A model generated the notes under the pieces. That model was given only the letters and a program-made list of their open reading frames with translations. It searched no databases and was not told the DNA's origin. The translations under genes and the position numbers were made by a program. A stretch of 33,547 nucleotides of DNA, from the IMG/VR virus record IMGVR_UViG_3300025889_000489, positions 1-33,547 of that record. One strand, given 5' to 3'. Shown in pieces: positions 1 through 7,417 of this stretch (position 1 is its first letter; each line of letters opens with the position of its first letter). Source of the stretch: a virus.

Positions 1-1
1 G

Positions 2-148
2 ACTGTCACCACGTGTATCTCGGATGCCGCGCTTACCTCAATCGCCGTCAGCCTTAAGCGCATCGCAGATGCCATGGACGGCGGCAATGCCTCTCAAGGC
101 ATCCAGAACAGCCTTTTCTTCCTCGAACAGGGGATGCATGGGCAATGA
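2..148 (+). CDS. partial hypothetical protein (C-terminal end)
   Basis: The window opens inside a reading frame that runs without a stop from base 2 to the TGA at 146-148. The start codon lies upstream of the window. The visible 48 residues are acidic-amphipathic (…SLKRIADAMDG…) with no recognisable domain. The stop overlaps the ATG of the next small ORF by four bases (ATGA), the usual arrangement of coupled phage genes, and this is the main support for it being real. Function unknown. Confidence 0.5.
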   Translation, partial: TVTTCISDAALTSIAVSLKRIADAMDGGNASQGIQNSLFFLEQGMHGQ

Positions 149-261
149 GCAAGTCCACGATCTCCACGTTCGAGTTTTTCCAAATGTTCCCCGACGCGGA
201 AGCCGCGCGGGACCAAATCAAAAAGGCGGAAAGGAAGGCGAAACGTGAGGAAGGGGAGTGA
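145..261 (+). CDS. 38-residue hypothetical protein
   Basis: ATG at 145 overlaps the preceding stop (ATGA). The 38-residue product begins MSKSTISTFEFFQMFPDAEA and ends in a highly charged Lys/Glu helix. The FEFFQMFPDAEAAR stretch recalls the short N-terminal helix of IS1595/ISXO2-type transposases (F-x-x-F-P-x-x-x-x-A), but the zinc ribbon and catalytic domain that should follow are absent. It may be a stand-alone phage helical peptide. The resemblance is by eye and may be chance. Too short for the usual ORF cutoffs; coupling to the upstream frame is the main reason to keep it. Confidence 0.45.
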   Translation: MSKSTISTFEFFQMFPDAEAARDQIKKAERKAKREEGE

Positions 262-325
262 ACTATATAATTCCCTTTTCTTTTGCCCGTTCCCCTTATG
301 GCTTCGGGAGTCATCTATATAGTTC
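260..325. repeat. 10-bp inverted repeat in leader of the A1-like gene
   Basis: GAACTATATA at 260-269 is exactly mirrored by TATATAGTTC at 316-325, with 46 bases between. Each arm sits in a GGGA…TCCC frame. The pair lies in the only non-coding stretch (262-387) upstream of the gene at 388, so a regulator-binding or promoter-proximal role is plausible but unproven. No clear sigma-70 promoter was seen here. Confidence 0.4.
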
Positions 326-387
326 CCCAAAAATGTCGTTCCTGAAAAGGTTCGATGAATTGATGTTGGCACGTCATAAGGCATAAC

Positions 388-1992
388 ATGCAGAATCTCG
401 ATGACTACTCGCCTAAGCAGTTGCGTAAGGCGATTGAGAAGTGCGGCTCGATCCGTGAGCTTTCACGCCAGACCGGCATTCCCCGCTCCACGATACAGGA
501 CCGCCTGTATCGCGAGCAGAAGATGGATTTCCAGACGAAGCAGGCAACCCGACCGCTCGTTGTCAGCAAACCACGTAAGGGCCTTGTGAAGCGCTACATC
601 TTTTCCAGCGCGCAGAACAACACGCCAGTGCATCGCGGCTTTCTGACAAATCTGGAAGCCTACGCCACCTATCTCAATGCCGAGATTATCATCGGCACCT
701 ACACGTACAACAAGACCTTGTTCGCAGGAACGCCGGAGGAAATGACCTTCCATCCGGCTATCAAAAAGTACATCTCGAATGAGCGCATCGAGATTGGCGA
801 CAAGATCGTCTTCTGCGGGGAAATGAACATCTCCCCAACTGCTGTGAACCCGTTGTCAGGCTTTGAAACCTACACGCGCAGTAAGTGGGGAATTTTCCCG
901 CACCCACGGGTTTCGATGGAAAGCATCGCAACCATGTTTACAGAACCGGCAAAAATCATCATGTCCACCGGGACGTGTACGCGGCCTAACTATATTCAAC
1001 AGAAGGCTGGGATAAAGGCCGAGTTCCATCACGTGATCGGGGCCGTGCTCGTAGAGATTGATGGTGATGGCGACATCTTTGCACGCCACTTGATTGCTGG
1101 CCCACCTTACGGATCGTTCCGCGATCTGGATCACTACGTGTTTAATGGCTACGTGTCGGCAGGACACCCGGTCGAAGCGATCACGTGGGGCGACGTGCAT
1201 CTTGAGCAGATGGACGACGACGTTGCGCGCGGCTCTTGGGGCATCGACAGCGATCTGGAATGGGCAGTAGGTAACGAGCACTGCATGCTCGATGTGCTGC
1301 GCCCGAAGTACCAGTTCTTCCACGACAGCCTCGACTTCCAAGCACGCAACCATCACAATATCAACGATCCGTACCATCGTTTCGAGATGTACTGGAACGA
1401 CAAAAATCGTGTGCATGACGCCCTCGAAAAGGTCGCCAACTTCCTAGAAATCACGCAACGCGACGGATGCCGCAGCCTCGTCGTTGAGAGTAACCACGAC
1501 AAGATGCTCCTGCGTTGGCTCGCGGAAGCCGACTACAAGAACGATCCTGCGAATGCGCTCTTCTTCCTTCAAAGCCAGTTGCGGCGCTACTTAGCAATCG
1601 CTGAGAGACAGACAGACTACAATCTGTTCGAAGACATCTTGCGCTCGGACATGGGAGCCGAACTAGGCGCGGTCACATTCCTGCAAGAGACTTCAAGTTT
1701 CCCTATCTGCAACGGCATTGAATGCGCGCTGCACGGACACAAGGGATCGGGCGGCGCCAAACCTTCAATGAAGACGTTCGCTCGCATGGGGCCGAAAGCC
1801 AACATTGCCCACACCCACGCTGCGGGCATTCTGGAAGGCATTTATCGTGCTGGTACCTCGTCCAAGCTTGACATGGGATATAACAAGGGTGGTCTTTCCA
1901 ACTGGAACCACTCCCACATTGTTACTTATCCTAACGGCAAGCGCGCCATCATAACAATGCAAGGTTCGAAATGGCGCGCCGAGAACACATGA
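388..1992 (+). CDS. HTH + calcineurin-like phosphoesterase, T5 A1-like protein
   Basis: 534 residues. Residues 1-45 form a helix-turn-helix of the Fis/Psq type (SIRELSRQTGIPRSTIQDRL). The rest carries metal-binding motifs of the calcineurin-like phosphoesterase fold: GDVH (268-271), an FHD at 311-313, SNHD (368-371), HGHKG (449-453) and AHTH (474-477). This combination and length resemble the pre-early A1 protein of phage T5, which is needed for second-step DNA transfer and host DNA breakdown. A nuclease or phosphodiesterase acting on host DNA early in infection is therefore inferred. AAGG seven bases upstream of the ATG supports the start. It is the first gene of a coupled set: its stop lies within the start region of the next gene. 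The fold is fairly sure; the A1 relationship is likely; substrate is unknown. Confidence 0.82.
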   Translation: MQNLDDYSPKQLRKAIEKCGSIRELSRQTGIPRSTIQDRLYREQKMDFQTKQATRPLVVSKPRKGLVKRYIFSSAQNNTPVHRGFLTNLEAYATYLNAEIIIGTYTYNKTLFAGTPEEMTFHPAIKKYISNERIEIGDKIVFCGEMNISPTAVNPLSGFETYTRSKWGIFPHPRVSMESIATMFTEPAKIIMSTGTCTRPNYIQQKAGIKAEFHHVIGAVLVEIDGDGDIFARHLIAGPPYGSFRDLDHYVFNGYVSAGHPVEAITWGDVHLEQMDDDVARGSWGIDSDLEWAVGNEHCMLDVLRPKYQFFHDSLDFQARNHHNINDPYHRFEMYWNDKNRVHDALEKVANFLEITQRDGCRSLVVESNHDKMLLRWLAEADYKNDPANALFFLQSQLRRYLAIAERQTDYNLFEDILRSDMGAELGAVTFLQETSSFPICNGIECALHGHKGSGGAKPSMKTFARMGPKANIAHTHAAGILEGIYRAGTSSKLDMGYNKGGLSNWNHSHIVTYPNGKRAIITMQGSKWRAENT

Positions 1993-2447
1993 TCAAACTC
2001 TTGGCTGACGCCAAGATAGGACAGCGCCGCTCGCGCATGTTGAAACGGTTTGTGTGGAGCGGTCGTGTTGCCCCCAAACCACGAACCGGGCGTGTGGGTC
2101 ACGTCTACCGCATCTACGATAGCGGCGGCAAAGTCGTAGGTGAGTATACGTCGTTGAAGGGTATGGCTAAGTACGCTTTCAACGGCGCTCTCTCACGTGA
2201 AGAACTTGTTGCGCGGATGCGCCACAAGTTGAAGTACAACGGCTGCACCATCGTCAAGGAACAGGCTCCTGATACGCCGCGCTTCTATCAGAAACTTATT
2301 TCAATCCCCGCTTCAATGGTGAGTGTTTTGGAAGTTTTGTCGGCCCATTTAGGCAAACCGGCAGGGACCCTGATGCGCGAGGCGATCACCACCTTCGTTA
2401 ACCAAGAGGTTGAGAAACTTCCAGATCATTTGAAAGAACACTTGTGA
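1971..2447 (+). CDS. putative DNA-binding protein with C-terminal ribbon-helix-helix (paralogue 1)
   Basis: 158 residues from ATG 1971 (AAGG at 1961-1964). A second ATG at 1989 overlaps the previous stop as ATGA, and the product would then be 152 residues. The N-terminal half is basic. A middle segment (YRIYDSGGKVVGEYTSLKG) resembles small modular DNA-binding repeats (NUMOD-like). The C-terminal ~45 residues read as a ribbon-helix-helix: a strand (FYQKLISIP) then two helices with LGKPAGTLMREAITTFV. The next gene has the same architecture at lower identity, so the two are tandem paralogues. A phage transcription regulator is the simplest reading. Target unknown. Confidence 0.75.
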   Translation: MARREHMIKLLADAKIGQRRSRMLKRFVWSGRVAPKPRTGRVGHVYRIYDSGGKVVGEYTSLKGMAKYAFNGALSREELVARMRHKLKYNGCTIVKEQAPDTPRFYQKLISIPASMVSVLEVLSAHLGKPAGTLMREAITTFVNQEVEKLPDHLKEHL

Positions 2448-2453
2448 GCCGCA

Positions 2454-2476
2454 CTCACACGTGTTAGTTAGATTAT
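2454..2476 (+). promoter_or_regulatory. ACACGTGTTAGTT motif, copy 1 (putative operator/promoter)
   Basis: ACACGTGTTAGTT at 2457-2469 is exactly repeated at 6063-6075, where it overlaps a TTGACA -35 hexamer. Here the -35 would be the poorer CTCACA (2454-2459) and a GATTAT (2471-2476) could serve as -10, but spacing is wrong for a standard promoter. ACACGTGT is itself an 8-bp palindrome, so a protein-binding site is equally possible. It fills the short gap between the two RHH paralogues. Confidence 0.4.
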
Positions 2477-2492
2477 CACCCGGCTACAAGCA

Positions 2493-2933
2493 ATGACTAG
2501 AATTGGAAATAAAATGTTGAACGTTGACGACCTGAACATGCTTCCTAATCGAAAAACACGAACCCGCATTGCGGTCGTCGTAACCGACCGTGACGGCAAT
2601 AAGGCGTACTACCGATCCATCGGCGCGCTCGCAAAAGAGTGGGACGTGACTGGAACCGCGATCAAAACCGCCGCGATCATGAAGGCGGAACTGCAAAATA
2701 AGTACGTTGAACTGGTTCCCGCCTCTACCATCGAGGAATTTCTGCCCCGGCGCCTACCTCGCCGCACTGATAAGCGGGAGAAGGGAGTCCTTATCACCGG
2801 CTCAGTCTCGCAGGACACTTACAAGCAGTTGATGGAACTGGTTCTGCGTACCGGCATCTCCCGGTCCAAGCTTATTAGAGCGGCTGTCGAGGCATTCGTC
2901 GCAAGTTACGAACAGAATGATCAGATCGCGTAG
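2493..2933 (+). CDS. putative DNA-binding protein with C-terminal ribbon-helix-helix (paralogue 2)
   Basis: 146 residues. The layout matches the preceding gene: a basic N-terminus, a VVVTDRDGNKAYYRSIGALA segment aligning with the middle segment of paralogue 1, and a C-terminal ribbon-helix-helix (VLITGSVSQDTYKQLMELV, then GISRSKLIRAAVEAFV) typical of Arc/MetJ-class DNA binders. A later ATG at 2514 would drop the first seven residues. The first ATG lacks a strong Shine-Dalgarno, so the start is uncertain. It probably acts as a homo- or heterodimer with paralogue 1. Function as a regulator is inferred from the fold only. Confidence 0.75.
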   Translation: MTRIGNKMLNVDDLNMLPNRKTRTRIAVVVTDRDGNKAYYRSIGALAKEWDVTGTAIKTAAIMKAELQNKYVELVPASTIEEFLPRRLPRRTDKREKGVLITGSVSQDTYKQLMELVLRTGISRSKLIRAAVEAFVASYEQNDQIA

Positions 2934-2967
2934 GGCGGTTTTTCAGTGTGTCCGCCGCCTTATGTAT

Positions 2968-3049
2968 GGACGCCGCTGCTGGTGCAAACTCGGATCGATA
3001 CCGGGCTTAGGCGTGGTCGCTGATGGGTTCAATTCCCATCGCGGCGTCC
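2968..3049 (+). tRNA. tRNA-like element, atypical tRNA-Ser(CGA)-like
   Basis: 82 nt in the gap before the polymerase gene. The ends pair perfectly over nine bases (GGACGCCGC with GCGGCGTCC). Inside are a minimal D-like hairpin (TGC-TGGT-GCA), an anticodon-like stem (CTCGG/CCGGG) with a 7-nt loop ATCGATA whose U33 position is T and anticodon would be CGA (Ser), a short variable arm (GGCG-TGGT-CGCT, class II style) and a T arm GATGGG-TTCAATT-CCCATC with a perfect B-box (GGTTCAATTCC). Odd points: acceptor plus T helix is about 15 bp rather than 12, the D loop is too short, and there is no encoded CCA. It may be a degenerate tRNA or a structured leader. The T arm and ends are clear; aminoacylation is doubtful. 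Confidence 0.45.
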
Positions 3050-3071
3050 TCTATTTCTCTAAAGGTATGAA

Positions 3072-5984
3072 ATGGCTCGTTACATATACGACGTTGAAAC
3101 TAACGGTCTTCTCAAGACGATGGACCGCATCCACTGTCTCGTTATGCGAGACGTGGACACACGCGAAACGTTTCGCTTCCGCCGCGTGGACGAGGATTAT
3201 CCTGCGGTCATCGACAAAGAGCACACGGAACCGGGGCGCCTTCTCTATAAAGCGACACCCGCGCAGGACAACATCGCGGAAGGCATCCGCATGTTGGAGG
3301 AAGCTGATGAACTGATTGGCCATAACATCATCCACTTTGACGAGAAGGCAATTCGTCTCGTTTTTCCTGATTACAATCCCAAAGGCAAAATCACCGACAC
3401 GTTGGTTCTGTCGCGGATGATTATCCCTGACACGAAGTCTGGCGACGCGATGCTCGTGAAGCGTGGGAAGTTTCCTGGCTATCTGGTTGGCTCTCATTCA
3501 CTCGACGCGTGGGGCCATCGTCTCGGTAAGAACAAAGGCGACTATCAGAAAGTTATGATTGGCAAGGGCCTCGACCCGTGGGCGTCGTGGAGCCCCTATA
3601 TGGAGGACTACTGTATCGCTCCATCACACAGGTTACTGGGAACAGACCTTCGCTGGCGCCCTGCATCAGAGTTCTCTGTAGGCGATACCGTTCTCGGTTT
3701 TGACGAATATGGAAACCGTAGGCGCTGGCGTTCAGCAGAGATTGAAAGTATTCGTTATGAAGACGCACCTGTCTTTGATGTTGAGTTGGAAAACGGAGAC
3801 GTAATCACTACCACCGCTGAACATCGTTGGTTGGTTAAGAAAACCAATCCACACAAGGAAACGCTGCGCTATAATTGGGTCGAGACTAAAGACCTTGTTC
3901 CGGGCGTTTCGTCTGTTCCTAAAATGTTAGAAGTGTGGGACGAGGATACGTCAAAGGAAGCCGGATGGCTCGCCGGTATCATGGACGGAGAGGGGAGTAT
4001 GTCTCCCAATTGTCGCCAACTTAGAGTTTCCCAAAACCCTGGACCCGTTTTAGAGCGGATCGATGCGGCCATCACCGCGTACGGTACCTGCGCATCTGGT
4101 CGCGTAGTCAAGAAAAACTCTCGCTGTGAGGTTCGTTATATTTGTGGGTTTTTAGCAGAACGTCTAAAGTTTCTTGGAACAGTTCGTCCAGAACGCCTGA
4201 TTTCCAAAGTCGATTTTAATAAGATCGGCTATATGCAGGCGCGATATGGATGTCACAAGGTTGTTTCTGTACGCCCAGCGGGCGTTCAACAAATTATCAA
4301 GATACAGACATCTTCTAGGACCTTCATTGCCGAAGGTTATCCTATGCACAATTGCGAGAATGACATCGATGTGAACGAAATTTTGTATCACGCGATCACG
4401 CAGGAAATGCCACCAGACTCGGCAACCGATCTTGAACATCAAATCCATGAAATCGTCGGCGTCATGGAGCAGAACGGCTATTTTTTCGACGCGGCGCAGG
4501 CCGAAACACTGACAAAAACCTTAGAGGAAAAACGCGACCAATACGTCGTAGACGTTAAGGCGAAATTCGGCTCTTGGTTCAGGCCCGTTCGCAAGAAAAT
4601 CGTCAAGGCACAGTGGGATGACCCGAACGGCGTCAACGCTGCGAAGACGTACGAGGAACCCGACACCGAGTGGGGTGAGGATTACTCTCGCGCTGTGTGG
4701 GGACGGATGGTGTTCCCAAAGGTCACGTACCGAAATCACAAGAAACTTTCCGACCGCACCGAGGGCTGTCCGTTCGTGCCGATTGAGCGCGTGGACTTCA
4801 ACCCTGGTTCGCGTCCACAGATCATTGACCGCTTTACGACCGTCTACGATTGGGTACCGCACGAATTTACAGACGCGGGCAATCCGCAGGTCGATGATGC
4901 TGTGCTCAACAAACTTACGAAGCGCATCCCCGAAGCCAGCGATCTGTCTGAAATTCTGTTCTACAACAAGTTGATCGGACAAGTCGCCACCGGCAAGGAA
5001 AGCTGGCTCAACAACTACAAGAAAGATGGCGACGGGCGCATACACCCATACACGAACGTCGGTGGCACCGTATCTAATCGCTGCTCACACTCCGGCCCGA
5101 ACATCGGACAAGTTCCGGCGATCAAGGACGCGAAGATTGATGCGGAAGGTCGGGTATGGGACGGAGATACCCAACTTTTGATAACTCCCGACGAGTATGT
5201 GCGGGTCGGCGAGAAGAAAGTTTTGCTCAAAGGCAGGCACGGTGACTACGGTTACGAGTGTCGCGATCTGTTCTTCACGCCTGAGACGATCAATGACGTG
5301 CCATGGATGCAGGTAGGCGTTGACTTGTCCGGTATTGAGTTCCGCATGCTTGCGGAAATCTGTTACGAGTTTGATCAGGGCGAATTGATCAACGTCGTTC
5401 TGTCCGGCGACATTCACCAGATCAATATGGACAGCACCGGCATCACAGAGCGCGCTATCGTAAAGCGCGTGCTGTATGGTTTGATGTACGGGGCTGGAAT
5501 GTGGAAAATCGGGCACACCATTGACCCGTACGCCACCGACGCCGCCAAGAAAGCGCTGGGAGCCACCGTACACGCCAAGCTGATGAAGGGCCTGCCAGCC
5601 CTCGCTAAGGCGATTAAGAAGACGCAGGCGGAAGCCGAGCGCGGTTATTTGATCGCGTTGGACGGACGCAAACTTATGGCGCGCTCGACGCACTCGGCGC
5701 TCAACCTGCGTTTGCAGGGCAATGCTGCGACGATTGCAAAGAAGTGGGTGTGTCTCACCGAGGATATGCTTTTTGAACAAGGTCTAAATCACGGGTGGAA
5801 TGGCGATTTTGTTTTTTATGCGTTTGTGCATGATGAAATCGCCGCAGGCACCAAGAAGGATTTGGTTGATCTGTATAAAACAACGTGTGTGGACGCCGCG
5901 CGCAAGGCTGGAGAGTTTTTTAACTTGAAGTGCCCAATCGACGCAGAAGCAAAAGTTGGTCATTCATGGTCCTCGACGCACTAA
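3072..5984 (+). CDS. polA: DNA polymerase I-family (family A) with 3'-5' exonuclease, intein-containing
   Basis: 970-residue precursor; about 723 after intein removal, a normal size for a T7-like phage replicative polymerase. Exonuclease motifs: Exo I DVET near residue 8, Exo II GHNIIHFD (83-90), Exo III Y-C-E-N-D split by the intein (Y180, then C428-D431). Polymerase motifs: A DLSGIEFR (751-758), B R794…K798…Y802-G803, C VHDE (919-922). All catalytic positions are present, so the mature enzyme should synthesise and proofread phage DNA. AAAGG just upstream of ATG 3072 supports the start. It follows the tRNA-like element and precedes the nuclease operon. Confidence 0.96.
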   Translation: MARYIYDVETNGLLKTMDRIHCLVMRDVDTRETFRFRRVDEDYPAVIDKEHTEPGRLLYKATPAQDNIAEGIRMLEEADELIGHNIIHFDEKAIRLVFPDYNPKGKITDTLVLSRMIIPDTKSGDAMLVKRGKFPGYLVGSHSLDAWGHRLGKNKGDYQKVMIGKGLDPWASWSPYMEDYCIAPSHRLLGTDLRWRPASEFSVGDTVLGFDEYGNRRRWRSAEIESIRYEDAPVFDVELENGDVITTTAEHRWLVKKTNPHKETLRYNWVETKDLVPGVSSVPKMLEVWDEDTSKEAGWLAGIMDGEGSMSPNCRQLRVSQNPGPVLERIDAAITAYGTCASGRVVKKNSRCEVRYICGFLAERLKFLGTVRPERLISKVDFNKIGYMQARYGCHKVVSVRPAGVQQIIKIQTSSRTFIAEGYPMHNCENDIDVNEILYHAITQEMPPDSATDLEHQIHEIVGVMEQNGYFFDAAQAETLTKTLEEKRDQYVVDVKAKFGSWFRPVRKKIVKAQWDDPNGVNAAKTYEEPDTEWGEDYSRAVWGRMVFPKVTYRNHKKLSDRTEGCPFVPIERVDFNPGSRPQIIDRFTTVYDWVPHEFTDAGNPQVDDAVLNKLTKRIPEASDLSEILFYNKLIGQVATGKESWLNNYKKDGDGRIHPYTNVGGTVSNRCSHSGPNIGQVPAIKDAKIDAEGRVWDGDTQLLITPDEYVRVGEKKVLLKGRHGDYGYECRDLFFTPETINDVPWMQVGVDLSGIEFRMLAEICYEFDQGELINVVLSGDIHQINMDSTGITERAIVKRVLYGLMYGAGMWKIGHTIDPYATDAAKKALGATVHAKLMKGLPALAKAIKKTQAEAERGYLIALDGRKLMARSTHSALNLRLQGNAATIAKKWVCLTEDMLFEQGLNHGWNGDFVFYAFVHDEIAAGTKKDLVDLYKTTCVDAARKAGEFFNLKCPIDAEAKVGHSWSSTH
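3612..4352 (+). mobile_element. intein in DNA polymerase (247 residues, single visible LAGLIDADG motif)
   Basis: Residues 181-427 of the polymerase. It starts with Cys181 after …MEDY, has a block B-like TTTAEHRWLV (247-256), a LAGLIDADG-type GWLAGIMDGEGS (298-309) and ends FIAEGYPMHN with the +1 residue Cys428, the classic His-Asn/Cys junction for class 1 splicing. Only one convincing LAGLIDADG motif is visible, and the ~110 residues between splicing blocks suit a small or decaying endonuclease. Removal restores Y-C-E-N-D, the Exo III motif. Precise boundaries are set by the Cys1 and HN/C signals. Confidence 0.92.
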
Positions 5985-6100
5985 AAACACGCCTACAAAC
6001 ATATATTCAGTACGATCCCGCTGCTAGGTGAGTTCGCTCGGTTTGAGTAGTCAGGTGTGTTGACACGTGTTAGTTGTTCTGCCATAAAGAAAGGTACCTT
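5985..6100 (+). promoter_or_regulatory. putative phage promoter (TTGACA-N17-CATAAA) with ACACGTGTTAGTT motif
   Basis: The 116-base gap after the polymerase gene holds TTGACA at 6060-6065, a 17-base spacer and CATAAA at 6083-6088. The spacer begins with the motif ACACGTGTTAGTT shared with 2457-2469. The core TTGACA-NN-TGTTAG recurs at 13649. This would start transcription a few bases before the AAGG Shine-Dalgarno of the zinc protein gene and drive the recombination/nucleotide genes. Bases 5985-6050 show nothing else recognisable. Confidence 0.5.
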
Positions 6101-6325
6101 ATGGAAAGACAGAAGACGCACGCTGGAAGGCATCGCGACCGCGATGGCAGATCAATGGGGTTAGAGGAAGGCTCTCCGTGTCCTCACGAGGACTGCAACG
6201 GAACCTTGGAACTTGCCAAGGTTGAAAACTGTTCGTGCCACATAAATCCGCCCTGCTCGGCGTGTGTCGCGTGCCAGCTTGAATGTAATGAATGCTACGA
6301 TGTTTTTGAGGTTAGGTATGAGTGA
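6101..6325 (+). CDS. small Cys-rich zinc-ribbon protein
   Basis: 74 residues from ATG 6101, which has AAAGG six bases upstream; an upstream in-frame TTG at 6074 is less likely. A Cys/His cluster fills the C-terminal half: CPHEDCNG, then NCSCH, then CSACVACQLECNEC. This indicates one or two zinc ribbons. No catalytic residues are seen. It overlaps the start of the nuclease gene by eight bases, so the two are translationally coupled, and a helper or nucleic-acid-binding role next to the Cas4/RecB-like nuclease is possible. Function unknown. Confidence 0.8.
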   Translation: MERQKTHAGRHRDRDGRSMGLEEGSPCPHEDCNGTLELAKVENCSCHINPPCSACVACQLECNECYDVFEVRYE

Positions 6326-7409
6326 GAAAGAACCGTTCGTCATTGACTTCAAAAAGGTCTTTGACGACTACATGGCGAACAATCAAAAGGTGTGGGCGCA
6401 TGATCGTTCCACAACAATTGGCGCCTCCGAAGCCTTCAATTGCATGCGCCAACTTCTCATGGAGAAGCGCGGCAGCGAGTTCAGCGTTTCTCCCGACGAA
6501 GACTACAACGAGCGTTGGGGAGCCATCGAGCGGGGCAACCTGATTGAGAACTATTTCGTCGTCCCGGCGATGCAGTTCCTTCCCAAACCACTACGCGCAG
6601 AGTTCGTTGGCGATGACCAGCACACACACGTGCTGGTGCGCAACAGCGCAACCCCTGACGGCCTGCTCACCGAGGTACCGACTGATTGCGAAGTCATCAT
6701 CAAGTACGGCGACGACGAGTTTCTTATTCCGCAAGTGCCGACTGGATGCATCGGCTTGGAAATCAAGTCAATCGATCCTCGCGCGCATCTGGACGAGGAA
6801 CGCACCAAGCATATGTTCCAGTCGCAGATCGGCATGGGGATCATTCGGGAAATCACCGACTGGAAACCGGAATACTGGATCATCCTCTACGTTGACGCAG
6901 CGTGGCTCGACAACATTCGCCCGTTCGTCGTGACATACGATCCCGGCATCTACGCCGCAGCGAAGAAACGCGCCAATGACATCTGGCGCTTTGAAAACAT
7001 CACCGACGCGATGCCCGAGGGCAAGCTTGACGGCGGCTGCAAGTATTGCCGTTGGAAGCGGGCCTGTGGCGAAGCCATCGTCAACGAGCACGCGTCATTC
7101 AGCAAGAAGGGTCCTGACCCGTTCTTGATTGCAGAACTTGATCCGATTGTTAGGCACGCCATCCAGACGAAGGAGGCGGCTGACACAGCGGCGCAAGAAC
7201 ACGAGGCTGCAAAGCAGCGTGTGAAAGACTGGCTCAGCGAGAACAAACATTCGAAAGCCGGAAACGAAAATTGGAGTGTGTCATGGTCAACGTCAGACGG
7301 CAGGCCAACGCTTGATAAGCAAGCCTTGCGTGACGACGGCATCGATCCAGAAAAGTACATGCGCAAAGGCGCACCGTACGACACTCTCCGCATCATCAAG
7401 CGAACCTAG
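6318..7409 (+). CDS. PD-(D/E)XK nuclease, Cas4/RecB-like with Fe-S cysteines
   Basis: 363 residues from ATG 6318 (GAGG six bases upstream); an in-frame ATG at 6264 lies inside the zinc protein gene and is rejected. Nuclease motifs: Asp114 in PDG, Glu148-x-Lys150 in LEIKS, and Gln168 of a QxxxY-like motif. Four cysteines match the Cas4/AddB iron-sulphur pattern: Cys42, then Cys241-x2-Cys244-x5-Cys250. The protein is expected to be a metal-dependent DNA exonuclease used in recombination or end-processing. It is followed after eight bases by the 251-residue accessory protein. Confidence 0.9.
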   Translation: MSEKEPFVIDFKKVFDDYMANNQKVWAHDRSTTIGASEAFNCMRQLLMEKRGSEFSVSPDEDYNERWGAIERGNLIENYFVVPAMQFLPKPLRAEFVGDDQHTHVLVRNSATPDGLLTEVPTDCEVIIKYGDDEFLIPQVPTGCIGLEIKSIDPRAHLDEERTKHMFQSQIGMGIIREITDWKPEYWIILYVDAAWLDNIRPFVVTYDPGIYAAAKKRANDIWRFENITDAMPEGKLDGGCKYCRWKRACGEAIVNEHASFSKKGPDPFLIAELDPIVRHAIQTKEAADTAAQEHEAAKQRVKDWLSENKHSKAGNENWSVSWSTSDGRPTLDKQALRDDGIDPEKYMRKGAPYDTLRIIKRT

Positions 7410-7417
7410 AGGAATAC

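Noticed and set aside
2917-3315. 132-residue plus-strand ORF
   Set aside because: Overlaps the tRNA-like element and the polymerase start; Arg/Thr-rich shadow without motifs.
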